Assembly (NCBI RefSeq): GCF_022605165.1
Contig: NC_063068.1
Span: 3,658,001-3,722,000, forward strand
Length of the DNA: 64,000 nt
Origin: Purpureocillium takamizusanense
Lineage: Eukaryota; Ascomycota; Sordariomycetes; Hypocreales; Ophiocordycipitaceae
Direction: 5' to 3'
Both the position numbers and the translations under genes were made by a program. Below the pieces are notes generated by a model. The model was not told the DNA's origin and searched no databases. It saw only the letters and a list, made by a program, of their open reading frames with translations. This document shows, piece after piece, positions 46,523 through 59,900 of this stretch; position 1 is the first letter of the stretch, and every line of letters begins with the position of its first letter.

Positions 46523-48801
46523 CTATCGACCGGCGTTCTTGCCTTTCTTCTTGCTTTTTTGGGCGGCAGCATCCCCAACCGGATAAATGCTCGCGCTTTC
46601 GTCCGGATAGAGTTGTTGATCGCCCTTCCCTCCCATCTCCATGAACTCACCAGCTGCTCTCTGACTATCAGGAGCCGTCTCTTTGGCCGCGTTGGTGATG
46701 CGATGCTTATTTTTTGAGAACACCTTCACGGGCGAGCGATCGTCTCCGACGGGAACCTGAGCCGTAACCTGCACGGAGTTGAGTGACGCAAGCAGGGTGC
46801 GCTCCCGCACAGGTGCCCGACGGTTGACTTCAAGTCCAGCAATACCACCGACAAGTCCGCCGGTGCTGTCATTAACGCCAGGCGCGCTCTGGGTAAGCCA
46901 TGGGTGTGCCAGACACTGATCAATAGTGAATCTCTTCTCGGGATCAACGACCAGCATTGAGTCGATGAGATCAACTGCCTCACGTTAGCAACCGGTATAG
47001 CGATACATACCAAGGGTCGGCTTACGGGCTGGGTCTCCAACAGAATCCCAGTATGGGGACGGGTAGTCGAAGCGACCGCTTTTTATTTGTTGGGAGAGCG
47101 TAAAGGGAAAGTCCCTCGAATAGAGCTCGTCTGAGAATGGGGGGAAGCCACAAAGACAAATGTAGAGCACAACGCCCAAGGACCACACGTCGACCGCCTT
47201 TGTGTACTTCCGTTGTTTGGAGTCGGCGAGGATCTCGGGTGCCACGTAGCTCGGTGTGCCGCATAGGGTCGTCGTAAATGATTCCTCACCAATGATCTTA
47301 GCCAAGCCAAAGTCGGCCAGCTTGACGTGTAAGTTCTTGTCGACCATGAGAATATTCTCGGGCTTAATATCCCGATGAACAATGTTGCGCTCATGCTATT
47401 TCATATTATCAGCACACAGAGCCTCATTAAGTATGCAACGAGAAGCCTCACCAGGTATTTGATCCCTTGAAAGAGCTGCTTGAAGAGCTTGCGCGACTCG
47501 TCCTCGCTGAGCTTCTGCTTCATGACGATGAAGTTGAATAGCTCGCCTTCCGGTGCCAGCTCCAGCACAAGATACACTCGGTCGCGCTCATTGAACGTGT
47601 CCTTGAGGCAAAGCACATTCGGGTGGCTGACGCCCATCAAAACTCCAATCTCCTGCTGTAAACCCTCGGTCTTCGATCGATCTTCCATACCGGGATGCTT
47701 CGTGAAGATTTTGACGGCGTATCTCTGTCCGCTCGATTTCTCCACACAGAGGTAGACTTCGGCGAAATGGCCTTTGCCCAGCTTCTCCAGCAGTGTGTAC
47801 TGTTGCAGAAAAGCGCTAGTCTGTCGGCTTTGAGGATACCTGAACACGAATCTGGCCTTGCCGTGAACCGCGATTTCATCTTGATCCTCTAGCTCGCGAC
47901 GCTGATTCCGTCCGACGATTGCTTCGTTGACATATGTGCCGTTGCTGGACAGATCTTCAACAATCGCCACAGTGTCTGTGCCTTTGTTCTCGGTGAAAAC
48001 CAAACAATGCCGGTTGGACACGACGCCCTCGCTGACAACAATATCTGAACAAATTCTCAATCAGTCGCTGCAGGAGAAGAGTAGATTCTGGGTTTGAGAG
48101 ATGCTCACCACACTCGGGGTGCCGGCCTATCAAGTATCCTCCTGACGCGACCCCCTTGACTTTTGTTCGCTCGTATGCCTCCTCCTCCTTGATCGCGGCT
48201 GGTCGGTTGTCCTTTGTCGATGCTTCACCGTTCGCAGCGGCTGCGATGGAGTCTGGGAGCGGGCACGCACTCCGCTTCTTCAACACTATCGGCTTGTCTC
48301 CATACTTGGGGTCGAGAGGGACGAGGTACCCCCAAACACCCTCCTTTGCTTCGTCCTCGACTTCGTCCGAGAGAGCTGGATGGCGATCGACGTATTGGCT
48401 GAGCGGTTGGGTGTCCTGAGGCGGCGACGAGAGGGCCTGGCTCTGGCCCCATGCCTCGTCTGTCTTGCGCGGCGTCACAGTTTCCGTTCTGGTGCCCGGC
48501 GGCGTCGCTGTCGGCTCCTTGTCTAACTCATCAGATGGGTCGTTTGCGGCGTGCGTCACGGGCGTGGGAAGCTGTTGCTTATGCACGACGGGAGTCTTGT
48601 CTTGGGCGGCTTGGGACAAACGATCGGAGCGGCGGGGCTTTTTAGACTCGGTCCCGTCCTCGGGAAGCGAACCCTGCTTCGGACGCGTGGTGGTGAGCGG
48701 CAGATACTGGAGCGTTCGCGCAGGGACCAGAGCGTGCATGGACAGAATCGGAAACTCACGAGCGGCCGCTTCAATTGGCTCTTCTCGTTACGAGGTGCCA
48801 T
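46523..48801 (-). CDS. FHA-domain checkpoint kinase, Rad53/Cds1/Chk2 family
   Basis: Five exons on the minus strand: 48801..48760, 48706..48109, 48044..47452, 47395..47026 and 46974..46523, giving 684 residues. An FHA domain lies at about 165-265, with the phosphothreonine-binding residues in GRHPEC, SNRHC and SSNGTYVNE. The protein kinase domain (about 285-555) has GKGHFAEVYLC, AVKIF, the catalytic loop HRDIKPEN, the DFG of LADFGLAKIIG and the APEIL segment CGTPSYVAPEIL. The kinase responds to DNA damage and stalled replication; FHA binding to phosphorylated partners activates it. There is one FHA domain as in Cds1/Chk2, not two as in Rad53. The N-terminal 130 residues are rich in SQ/TQ-like sites (AAQDK, DTQPLSQY). 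Exon 1 is only 42 bases; without it translation would start at 48739. Confidence 0.92.
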
Positions 48802-50383
48802 CGCCTCAGTGACCACAGGCGAAGGCAAGCCTTAAAAGCTGGCGGGATCAAAGCACGGTTGTCGTTTCACGAAGGTGGACAGACGCCAGCACGAAGGGAT
48901 CGATGATGATGCTGCCTGGCGTGCACAAGTCACCGAAGCGGGCGGGAGCGGGTGGAGGAGGGAAGGGCCGGGAACTGCAAGGCAGCGAGCGTGAGCTCTC
49001 TGGGGGCGATGGCGACTGCTTGGACTGTCGTGCCTGTCAGCCTCTCTTTTGCGGGTCACTTTTTAGCGTCCTGTTCGATTCGGTTCCAGCAGGTGAAGAA
49101 GCCCAGATGGGGGGAAAGATGAGCACGGGCAAGCAACCTGGGGCACTGGGCTGGGACCACAGGCCGACAGCTGAACACTGATTTTTGTGGGGAGCTACCT
49201 AGTGGGCGAAGCAGAGTCACGGCGCAAGGCAGCCGACCCTGCAGGGGTTCGAGGGACCGGTGCACGCTTCCTGGGACAGGTGAGCATGAGCCCGTGTGAA
49301 TGACCTCTTGCCGCCGCGCGAGGGGAACACTGGCGATTTCATGGTCGATTCGATTCGACGGCCACTGCAAGACTTCTGCCGCTGGAGGGAATGGTAGGCG
49401 CTCATTCCGCCGATAGGTAGCTGCTGAGCGTGGCACAGGGTTTTCTCACCCGCCATGGCTCGCCAGCCCTGATCTCGACACTTGGAGCGGCCGTGCGATG
49501 ACTCCTTCGCGGTGAAGCCATACCTGACGTGGCCACCTTTCCTCTCCTTTGCTGCCAGTCATTTCTGTTGGTCAGCTCCCTTTTGCCACACATACTTCGT
49601 AGTTCCAGCGCGTTGCAGATCCTGTTCATAGGTACTCAAGCAACGCACCCTTAGGACCCCGTCCCGTGGTGCTGGGAAGTCACGGGCGCACACAAGGGCC
49701 CCCCGAAGTTTGTCATGTTGGCAGCTACATACATACCTACAATGTACGTTATGCAAGGGCCGCCACCAGACGGCAGCCTCCGCTGTCTGCTAACCCGCCA
49801 GGCACGCTCAATCGATGCACCTATCTTTGACTGCAGTGAACCGTGAGCCCTTTCTCATTTTTCCATGAGTAGTGATCAAGACATCACATCATCCAGGTCG
49901 GGACGGCTAGGTTTGGGAGGAGTAGGCCCTCAAGTACGGGGTGCTGGCAAGCTACCTAGGGGCCCTATATCGTGCTCAACGAACTATTCCCCCTCCTTTT
50001 CATTACCATTAGAGGCTGCTTATCCATGCTTCACGGCTATTACAGTTGCCTTTCCAACTGGCCCAAACGCTTCGCACTCCATGACGAATGATTCTGCCCT
50101 GCTGAATTCGGTGCCTTGACCCGGCACCTAATCGGGTGCAAACACTCCGGCCGGGGCCTGCAGCTCGTCACGCAGTACCATCTGCCCGCCTTTCTCCTTG
50201 CGAATCATATGAACAGCCTGTGTATAATCCCAACCCATCTCTTCCGAAGACCGATAGCCATCATCATCATAAGTAGTAGCATGTCTCATTGCCGCCTGCC
50301 GCTCCCCAACTCCGCAGCCGAGGGATTTCGTATAAGTGGTAGCAGAGGGCCAACCCCGCCAGTCGATCCCAGAATCTAGGCTC
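48802..50383. other. 1.6-kb intergenic region
   Basis: Kinase promoter at the left and ArfGAP 3' region at the right. A near copy of the ACTTCGTA motif lies at 49592-49602. I see no gene. Confidence 0.45.
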
Positions 50384-53300
50384 CTATTTCTCGGGGATCG
50401 GTGATTTCGCCAGCCTTCCTCCAGCGCTCACACGCTTCTGTAAACGAGCCTCCTTCTCGCGCTGGAGCCTATCGCTGACTCCATAGTTGGATGGTAGTGA
50501 CGAGAGGCCATCGCCCATGGAGGCACTCGGCTTTCCGATTTTTTGCTCATAGTATTGCTGAGCAAACCGACCCAGAGGGAATGCCGGCAATGATGACGGT
50601 ATCTGCGCCCCATTTTGAGTCAGGAGCTCTGCCACTGGGAAGGGCACAGCCTTGCCTTCCTGCTCAGACGAGCTCGTGCTCGGTGTCGGCGAAGGTGAAG
50701 CAGGGTCGGCGGCAGCCAGAGCGAGCCAAACAGCGTGCGTTCCTCGCATCTTGTCGACCACATTCGGATTTGCCTTGAGTGCCAGGGCGTACAAAACTTG
50801 CTGGATCTCGTTCTTCTTAATTGCGGCCAGCAGCGTCTCGTCAGGTGTGGCGTATCTCGACAGAGTAGGTGAGATGGGCTCGACATAGGCTCGGTCAACA
50901 TACTTCGCCGTGATAAAACGGAGCCGCTGCTCGCGAGTTGCTTGTGAATTGGGTTTCCCCGCCGGGTCCAATTTCGCCTCCCAAACCATGTTCGACACCC
51001 TATTGCCGATGAGGAGGAGAACCTCGACAATATCGATTGTGAAGGATTTGATGTCGAGCGTGAGCGACCGCACTTTGCTGATATGTGTGCCCAGAGACCG
51101 ATGGATGCCACTGCATTCAATGCATAGTATGATGCCCAAGTTAATGGAAACCCACTCCACCTTGGACCCTGACCCGCAGTCGGCACACCAATTGTTGCCT
51201 TGATCGGCGTCTCGAACCATTTGCAACAGTTTATCTGGATTCTCGTCGTACCCGGAGCTGGTCGTTCGCACCACGCTAGGCCGTGCACCGACAGTGATTC
51301 TCCGGAAAGGCACGCCACTGCTGGCGCTCGTGTGGTGGTGTGGGGGATGTGCGCCGTGGCCGAGCGATTGGGTCTTGCCCGTCAGGACAGAGCCAATGTC
51401 CCGCTTAATCGAATTGTCCGTATGGCTCCTGCCCGGGGTGCCCTTATCATTGAGAGCTCGACCCTCCATAGCGCTCTGAAGCGCATTGTTGATGGACACA
51501 ATCCAGCTGTTCATGTCTTCTTCTGATGTGGCTTGATACACGCGCTTGTAATTCGGCGTGATGACTTCGAAACAGAAACGACGTTCGGCGTTTCGCGCCT
51601 CCCTTACGGACGCCATGCGCAAATCGATAGGATCCATATGAAGATCGAGCTTCTGTTTCCAGTTGCTGTATTCCGAAAGTTTACCTTGGTCCAGGACAAT
51701 CCAGAACCTGTGGTCGTGTGAGTACTGTGTGTTCTCTCCTCCATCGCGGGTTGTACTTACTTGTGCCACCCCTGCTTGTTCAGGTTCCTGGGGTCCACGT
51801 GGCCACCGGGCCTGTTCAGTGCCCAGAGTAAGCCTTCCTTTCGTTGACTAACTGCAACCTGCGTCGGATCGCGTTCTTCAAGGTCGCGGAACCCCTTGAA
51901 TTTTCCCCCTTGCGCCGGGCTCGCCAATGCGGAGTGGCCTAAGCTACCGGGCGACCTAGAGAGCTCCACGCCATGTCCGACACTTGTCTGGTTGCCGACG
52001 GCGATGGCGTTCTTGATTTGTGACCCAGTGCTGTCTGCCCGGCCCAGCTCCGAGTCTGATGTGTTGCCCGCATTCCCGTTCGAGTGGGACGAGATGGGCG
52101 CCGAGCTCGTAAGACTTGCTTGCTCGGGCTCCAGATACGGGGTGTTGCTCTTTTCCAACACGCGTCTCTTCTCCTCGCGTTCCCGTCGCCGGTATTGATA
52201 CTCCTTGTCAGTCTCTTGGACCTCAGTCGACAATGCATCGAGTTGTGGAAGGAAATTTTCAATCTTCTTCGCAGTGGCAAGGAAGCCCTTGGTTTGCGCA
52301 TCAGCGTATTTGGTGAGATGCGACAAGACCTCCTGCTCTTTCCTGCCACCGTGAAGATCTTGCATGAAGCTGGAGTAGTCGAAGCGCTTCAACTCGAAGT
52401 TTCGTCGCTTGTTTTGGTATTTGGAATCGCTTTCGGCAAGTTTCTTAGCCTTAACCGAGTCCTGGCGCTGGCCCAGATACCGAGACACGTATGCATAGTA
52501 GTCTTTGCTTTCTTCCTCAAAATCGCGCTTCTTGGATTCGGCCTGCTTGATGTCGAGTTGATACAGCTTGTTTAAGGGCTCGATGATAATCTTTTGTAGA
52601 TTGGCAGTGTTCTGACGTTCATAAGAGACAACTTCGCGTGCGATTTTGTCGAAGTAATGCTCCAGCGCGGGCTGGATGGCGTTTGCATTCGTTGAAGATG
52701 CCTCTCGCAGCGCTTCCATGAAGGCGACAAAGGCATCGTTGGACTCTGTTTGCGACATGTGCGCCTGCTCTGCTCGTTTCAGAACCTTCTTCATCTGCGT
52801 TCGCAGGTTACCCGTCTTCTGCTCCAGGGCCTTCAATGTCGCACGGAATACTGGCCCATCATCCGTTACTGTTACATCGTCGCCGGGTCGTGGACAAGCC
52901 AAGTCGACCTTGACCGGCTCCTTGGCTTGCGAGTTTGGTGTCGAAGAGCTCGCATCATTTGGCGGGAGCAATGGCGAGACTGGTTCTTCGATATCGACGG
53001 GCCCGGTGAGCCTCGAGTCCACCGACTGCGCTGACGCAACGCGAATCTTCGGGGGCGAGGCCAATAGAAACGGCGGAGATGGAGAGCTGGGATGACTGAG
53101 AGGAAACCCAGAGCTCGCTACCCAGTACGAGAAACTGGCCAGGGTGAGGAGGCGGTGTCCTCGCGAATCGTACTCGACAAAGCTGCAAGAGTTTCGCCAA
53201 CCACCGCCCCTTTCTTCCAATGCCCTGGGCGGTTTCCACTTCCAGGTCCATTCAAAGGAGACCGAGGCGCTACCGCTAGTGCTGTAGTCTCCAACCAGAT

Positions 53301-53907
53301 CGACATTGGCATTCTTGTGCAGGTTGGGGTCGGCGTGAAACTCCCGGGTGACGAGGTTCTCGACTTCCCGTGGAGTGGACGCACACACGTACGTGAGGCC
53401 AGAGATCTTGTTGTCTGAAGACGAGGGCTGGTCTTCGGTCGAAGTGGCTGGCTGGCCAGAGGCCTGCTGCTGCGACTGGCGCATCACGAAGGTGAAGGTG
53501 AATATCAGCTCGTCGTCATTGCTGAGTTTGAGGAGGAAAGCTGGCGCGCCGTTGGCGCCAGTTGGGGGATCAGGGTCCTGGTGTCACCGTCAGCTTCACG
53601 ACCTTGAGATTCGGCGCTCTTCGCGCGGACTGACCTGAACGTATTCGATGGGCGATGCGTCGCCGGCCGGCCGCGACGCGGAGATTCTGCTGGCTGGAAA
53701 TGCATTGGGAACAATGTTCACGGAGCTGCGCTTCCGCGGATTCGTAATCACGAGTGAGGATATTGACACTGAATGGGCGCGGTACCGTCAGCTTCGCGGT
53801 CGCCAAAGGAACGGGGCAAGGGCGCAGAAGAGGAGCAACATACATCTATCCTGGTCTCTGAGGTATAAAGCCGCGGCCTCGTCGGGCCTTGAGCTGACAT
53901 TACCCAT
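50384..53907 (-). CDS. BAR-PH-ArfGAP protein (Csx2/ACAP-like Arf GTPase activator)
   Basis: Four exons on the minus strand: 53907..53844, 53768..53635, 53577..51761 and 51707..50384, encoding 1112 residues. The N-terminus (MGNVSSRPDEAAALYLRDQD) may be myristoylated at Gly2, and the conserved fungal segment NIVPNAFPASRISAS follows. A BAR-type helical domain spans about 305-535 (KALEQKTGNLRTQMKKVLKR). The PH domain (about 645-755) is split by the last intron at QGWHK|FWIVLDQGK. The ArfGAP zinc finger (about 835-960) has CADCGSGSKVEWVSINLG followed by CIECSGIHRSLGTHISKVRS, with the arginine finger and all four Cys. It should bend or sense curved membrane and switch off Arf in vesicle traffic. 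The Munc13-like gene lies divergently 3 kb away. Confidence 0.93.
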
Positions 53908-56900
53908 TGCGACGAGGGCCTAACGGCGACGGCGGGCGACGATGTGTGCGACGGCGACAGTGGTGGCGACGATGTTGAACCAGGCTCGCAAGTCGACAGA
54001 CACGACAGCGCGGGGCTCAGATGGTGGGCGGATCTGGCGAGGCCGTCATCTGGCGCCGAGTGTGTTTGGAGCAGGGCGACAGAGCGAGGATGTTGGACGA
54101 GGGATGTTTGGCTAGCAATGAGCAAATAAAGCGGTACCGTATGCGATGGTGGTTCGTGGGCGTCAAACAGTGTTTGTCGGGCATGGAAGTATGTGGAGAG
54201 GGACAAAGGACCCCGGGAGCGGCTGGCGAAGGATGGATGGTGCTCTGTGTTCGTCCGCCCACACGAGGCACCAGCAACGAAAGCGGGAGGCGGGTCCAGC
54301 AGGTTGGATGGGTGGACGTGGATGGCAAAGAGGCAGGCAAGGCGCGGATCTGCCAACCAACCGCCTGCTGCGAAGGCGGGCGTCGTGGATGGATTGCGCT
54401 GCTGGACACGCGCCGTCGCCTGGCCTGCACTGCACTGGTATATTAATAAGGGTGCGCCTGGATGGGGAACAGTGTCTGTTAGCGCGTTTACCGCCGTCCG
54501 CACCTCGCGTCACCCCCAGGGCAGTCGGGGCAGTAAAAGTCGAGGGCGGTGCAGAGCAAAGGCGGACCCCTCTTTGTTGCCATGGATGGATGAAGGATGT
54601 CCGGGGATGGGGTGAATTGGATGACACCCGTGGACCCGGCCCAGCTAGACTCCTACGTCGTCTCGTCCCCCAACACCTAACCTCTGTAATACTAACGTAA
54701 GTACCAAAGTTCCTTTGGGCGGACTGTCATTCAGCGCACAACAAATATGGTGGGTGAAGTACTTCGTACTAGAAGTAGCTACATTAGTACTAACCTTACG
54801 TACCTTCACACTGTGGTTCCTTGTCCCCCACGCCAATGCGCTCCCAAGCCTTCTTCGCCATGTCGCCTCCTGGACCTGCTTCTCCTTGCCAAAGGGGAGC
54901 ACCCCACACGCTCATCGGCCATGCATGATGACATTATCCTACTTCATATGCTTTGGCAATTGCGAAGTCCACTTTTCACTCTGAGGTACAAAGGAAAACG
55001 ATGCGACAAAGCCCTACTATCTGTAGAGGCGCGCGAGAGCGAAGGCACATGCCATCAGGTCGCCAAGTCAAGTCGCACGGGACCTTCGCACAGCCTCGTC
55101 AGGTGGCCCTTTGTCCGTTGTGGATGGCCTCGTTCTACTGGCACCGAATGAGGGTGGCCATCAGCAGACACGACGGTGGCGTGGAACCGAAAATGCATTC
55201 GCCAGCCGGAACCATCACAGCCTTGGACGTGACGCGCGGTACCGTGTATGCAAGCATGCATCACTGCCCCAGTGCTCGGTTACGCGACTGGCCTTCCCGC
55301 AGAGACCCGTTCACGAGGTGAGTAACTCGCACTACCCATCGGGGCGGACGTCCCCTCGAGGCAGCAGTAGCAGAGGCGCGGCCGAGGTTAGCAACTATGC
55401 TCTTTTGCGCCTTTGCACGTTTCCACCGTCTAGAGGCAGTCATTTCAACCCATCTTGACATCGCTCCAAGCATGATGAGGTACGTGCCGGTTACGACAAT
55501 ATTTGAGTGGGTTGACCGCACCGCGATCGCCCCCGGAGGAAGTTCCCCTGCGATTTCAGCAGCAGCCAGACGAACCCGTGTCCTCGGGCCGGCTGTCATA
55601 ATACCCGTGGAGACAGCTTGGAATGGTGACACAAATCGGCAGCAGCAAGCAACGTCAGCCTAGTATCCTAGTCAGAGGAAGCATCATGGGTAGATGTGTT
55701 CCGTCTCTGCCACGAGCACCTTGTGCGTGAAGCTGCATTTAGCCTCACTTAGATTTTCACCTCGAAAAGCTTGGTGCATAGTGCTATCCCTTCAAGCACG
55801 GAGGCGAAATAGCAAGGCGATCCCGATTACGGCAGTGCCTTGGCATTGAGGCAGAGAGCTCTTCTGGTGACCGAGATTGTTTGTTTGAAACACTTCCCCT
55901 TTGCTCTGGGCCCCTTGCGTCCGGCCCAGCCATGGGACTCAGGGACTGGACCGGGACCAGGTGCGGCCGTTTGCTACACATGCATTGACGCCATCCTTTC
56001 GCTCCGATGCCCGGCCAAATGTGCTCTGCGTACATGCATGGCCATGCGTCCTCGGTCGGAAGGGGTCGTCTTCGAGGCAGGCGGGGATGGGCCGCTTACC
56101 ACTTTGTAGGCGCCAGTCTCCCAGACCGATACGTACTAGAGGCTGACGGAACAAGTGTGGCTTGAACAGGGACCTTACAGCTATTTTTGGCGACGAAATG
56201 TACTGTAAGTTCACTCTACCGGGCGAAAGATGATTTTTGTGCCCCTGCGGTTTATAGGTATGTAGGCACTAACTCTCGCCAATCTTCACACAAGAGATAG
56301 CGACCCGGTTCCATCATTGTGTGCGATGCTGAATCATTGTTTATCAGGGTTTCGGAGTGTTTGGGGGACCCAGCAAACCTACTTCGTATTCTGGCCGCCT
56401 CATACTACCTAACGTAGTACTTACAGCGATGCGTGGTCCGCTGCTGGGCTACAGTCTGGGCATTGACGCCGCTGGCGCGGGCGGCCTGACACAGACTGTG
56501 CCTGAGCTCCATGGTGATCGAACTAACCTGGCTCAGGCGTTGAGATGATGACGTCGCGTAGTCTTTGCTCGCTCGCTTGGGTACCCACAACGGGCCATTT
56601 CGAAACGCCTCTCAGCGCATGGTGCCGCCTAGCAGCCTCCGCTCGGCTGGTGCTGTGACTCGCCTGCCCTGTAGCTCCCCCCTCCGTCCGACAAGCCACC
56701 ACATCGGGTAGACGCCAGGGCAGGTGAGGCACCTACTTCGTACCTCGCTCTGATTCAACGTGCAAGCCCACGGGCCATCACGCACGCACTCCTCCCTTGA
56801 CACACTCGCTGCTCTCGACACCGACGACGAGCTGCCGCGACACCGTTGTTCGAATTCATTCCCCTTGCCGAAGGCCTGCGCCGGCTGGCCATGATCTTGC

Positions 56901-56972
56901 GCACCCATCGTCGTCTCAGGCACCAGGAGCGCAACCCAGCCGGAATCCAACATCGCTGCAACAACCGTCGTC
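53908..56972. other. 3-kb divergent intergenic region
   Basis: No gene recognised. It contains a GTACTTCGTAC motif (54759-54769) and two variants (56379-56389 and 56733-56743). Frames such as a 123-codon minus-strand frame at 55261-55632 match no family I know. Both flanking promoters lie here. Confidence 0.45.
54759..54769. repeat. GTACTTCGTAC dispersed motif (representative copy)
   Basis: Exact copies also lie at 9140-9150, 17283-17293 (as GTACGAAGTAC) and 18764-18774. Variants lie at 40407, 49592-49602, 56379-56389 and 56733-56743. All are intergenic. Function unknown. Confidence 0.6.
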
Positions 56973-59900
56973 ATGTCGACGGCGTCGCGACACTCGTTGC
57001 AGCCCTCCAGACGGCTGAAGAACAGCAGCAGAGACTCGGGTAGGGCACGGGCGGCGTCGCGTGCCCGAGGCCAACACATCGTCGTCGAACACGAAGAAGC
57101 AAGGAGCTTTGCTCTACGCGCGGCGTACCTCCACTACCTCCTTCAGCCCAAGGCCAAGCGAAAACAATACGTCGCTGCCCCGAAGGCGCCTGCGCGCTCG
57201 CATACAAGTGTAGGACAGCTAGTTCAGGAATATGTTTCCGGCAGCTCGTCCAGCCAGAAGCTCCCGCACAGCTTTCCAAGCCAGTTGCTTGACCGCGTTG
57301 GCGGCGTGCTGCGAGGCAACGAGTCGCTCCCCGGATACAACGATGCGGCCGTCAAACGAAGCTTTGCTGAGGCGTATACCGCCTTCTCCGAGAAGACCTT
57401 CCGCAAGAATATGGAGAAGGAGAGGAAGTTCGAGCCGCTTGTTCTCATTTTCTACTCCTCTGCGACGAAAGCCGCCCAGAAAGGAAGGGCGCCAGACGAT
57501 GACACGTGGAAGATCCTACCGGACCGTCATCTGGCCATGTTCGTGAGACTAGCCGCCAGCATCTTGCGTGACCATGGCCACGATCGCGATCGACCCGAAC
57601 TGGTATCGAGACTCAGCTCTTTGGAAAATAAGCTCCTTACCAACGATCAAAACCTAGTAGACAGCGGGTCCGACGGCGCTGGAACGACTGTCGAGGTCGT
57701 GGTCCCCTTGAGTTACGATGTCAAGGACATGCCAATGGTACAGGTTGTGGCGGCCATTTTTGGACTGAGCTTGTCTGATGTCCAGAACGAGATCAATGGC
57801 CATCGTCAGGTGTGGACGGAAGAGGCCGCCCTGCAGGACCTCAAATCGTATCAACACAGGCTGAACTCCAACAAGCCTGGAGCGTTACGGAGCGAGGACT
57901 TCGACCTTGAGGATGCTTTCAACGAATGGAAAAAGTCCGAGGCTCCTCATCTCTCGCAGATGATGCTGGACATCCTGACTGCCAAACCGGAGTTGGCCCG
58001 TCGATCCACTGGTCGCGCCGACAAACCCTTGCCAAGCCGCCCACAATCTATGTACGCCGACGATCAGGTGTATGCAGAGTTGGGTCGCGCTATTACAGGC
58101 TCTGACGACAGCGGCCTCGGGTTTGACCCAGCTGCGAGTCTCGGCTCCATGTCCATCGGCGGGGACAGCAGCAGCATTAGAGCCGTCGAAGAGGTAATTT
58201 ACACATTTATACCTCCCGACCCCAGGGCCTACTACAAGTACATTCTTCAACAAGCCATGACTTTCGACCAACTTCATACCGATCCTGCGGACTACGAGCC
58301 TCTTTCAAAGAAATCCATGGAGCTCATGACGGAACTGTGTGTCAGGTGGCGTGTGCCTCAGTTCTCTCGGCTCATTGCTGTTCTGGAGGTGGCGGCCCGC
58401 AAGTTTCTGGACCGTGAGCTGATTCCGACCGAGCTGGATGCCACCTTCGACTTCGTGAAAACGCCTCTGCCGGAGCAGAAGAAGACTCCGCACATTTCAC
58501 AATGCCTTACCCCTCTAAATGAAATTCCCCCAAGCCGCTGGACGGTTCACGATTTCGCTGTATATCGACAGACCTTACATGCATTGCACGATGCCCTTCT
58601 TCGTGAACTCTACGACCTCATGGAACGATCTTACGACACCAAACCCCCAGACATGGGTGCAGTCATGTGGCTGTTAGACATCCATATCGAGGGAGACCCG
58701 TCATTTTCTCACCGCTCTGCTTCCATGACAGAGTTTACCGAGCACCTACAACAGGGCCTCAGCCTGAAAGCGGCAGAGGCTTATCGCGACTATATGGAGA
58801 AAGAAATCCCCCCGCATAAAGATGAATGGGAATTTGGTCATGTTGTCAAGCTCGGCAAATCCGTCACCAAGTTGTGCGATAGGATACGAAAGAGGTACAA
58901 AAAGAACCCATCCATCATGGGTGTCAATCCCTTGGAAGTGCTTGTGAGAGAGGCGCTTCCTAGCTTCGAAAAAGACGCCGGTGCCATTATCGAGGCCATC
59001 ATACTAGGCGCCAAGGAGACGGGAGTAGATGTTGACATCCAAGACGGCTTTGAACTGTACAAAGAATTGGTTGAGATTCGACGCATTCACCACGAGTCTC
59101 TTCCTGACGTACCGTTCGCTTTCAACATCGAGAACCTACTGGTCGATTTCGTCTGGCGTTGGATTCGTGCCGCAGAAGCAAGGATGACCGAATTCGTGGA
59201 GCAGGCTATCAAGCAGGACCAGTTCCAGGTACGGACAGAGAGCCCAGATCACATACCGCGAGACTCCGAGCGACATAGTGTGTCAATCATCGACATGTTC
59301 ATGCTGTTCAACCAGACCGTCGACCAGGTCTTTGCTCTGGAGTGGGACAACGATGAGCATCACGCTAGGTTTATGACAGCGCTGGCAGGAAGCGTCGCGG
59401 CAGGCATTGGACACTACTGCGACATAGTCGACCAACGGTTCGCCAAAGAAATGGATCGCCCATCTGCCGAAGAGCTAGCTTCTCAGACGAGAACGACGCA
59501 GGAAAGGTGGATGCAGATCGCCAAAGACGCCTGGAACAACAAGGAGAAGGCCGAGCCTTTCCAATTCTACCCCGAGGTACGTTGCTAGAACCAATTTTGT
59601 CGCTGTCTCGCTAACACGTTGGTGGGCAAGTCTTTTGTCAAACTGAACAACATCGAATACGCAATGCAGGAGTTGGACAAGCTGGAAAAGAGCATGAATT
59701 CCGAGGCATGCGCCTTGGTGCTCGAACGCATCGATGGTCCTAAGAAGAAGGTTCGCAAGCCGAGCAAATACACATTTACCATCAAGGTTGTCGAGGCCGA
59801 GGACCTCAAAGCGTGCGACCCAAGCGGATACAGCGACCCTTATGTCGTGTTCGGGGACGAATACCAAAAACGACTCCACAAGACTCGCATTATATACCGG

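Noticed and set aside
55261..55632. 123-codon minus-strand frame in the 3-kb divergent region
   Set aside because: Superficially protein-like but no family, no splice-supported extension and no promoter signals seen.
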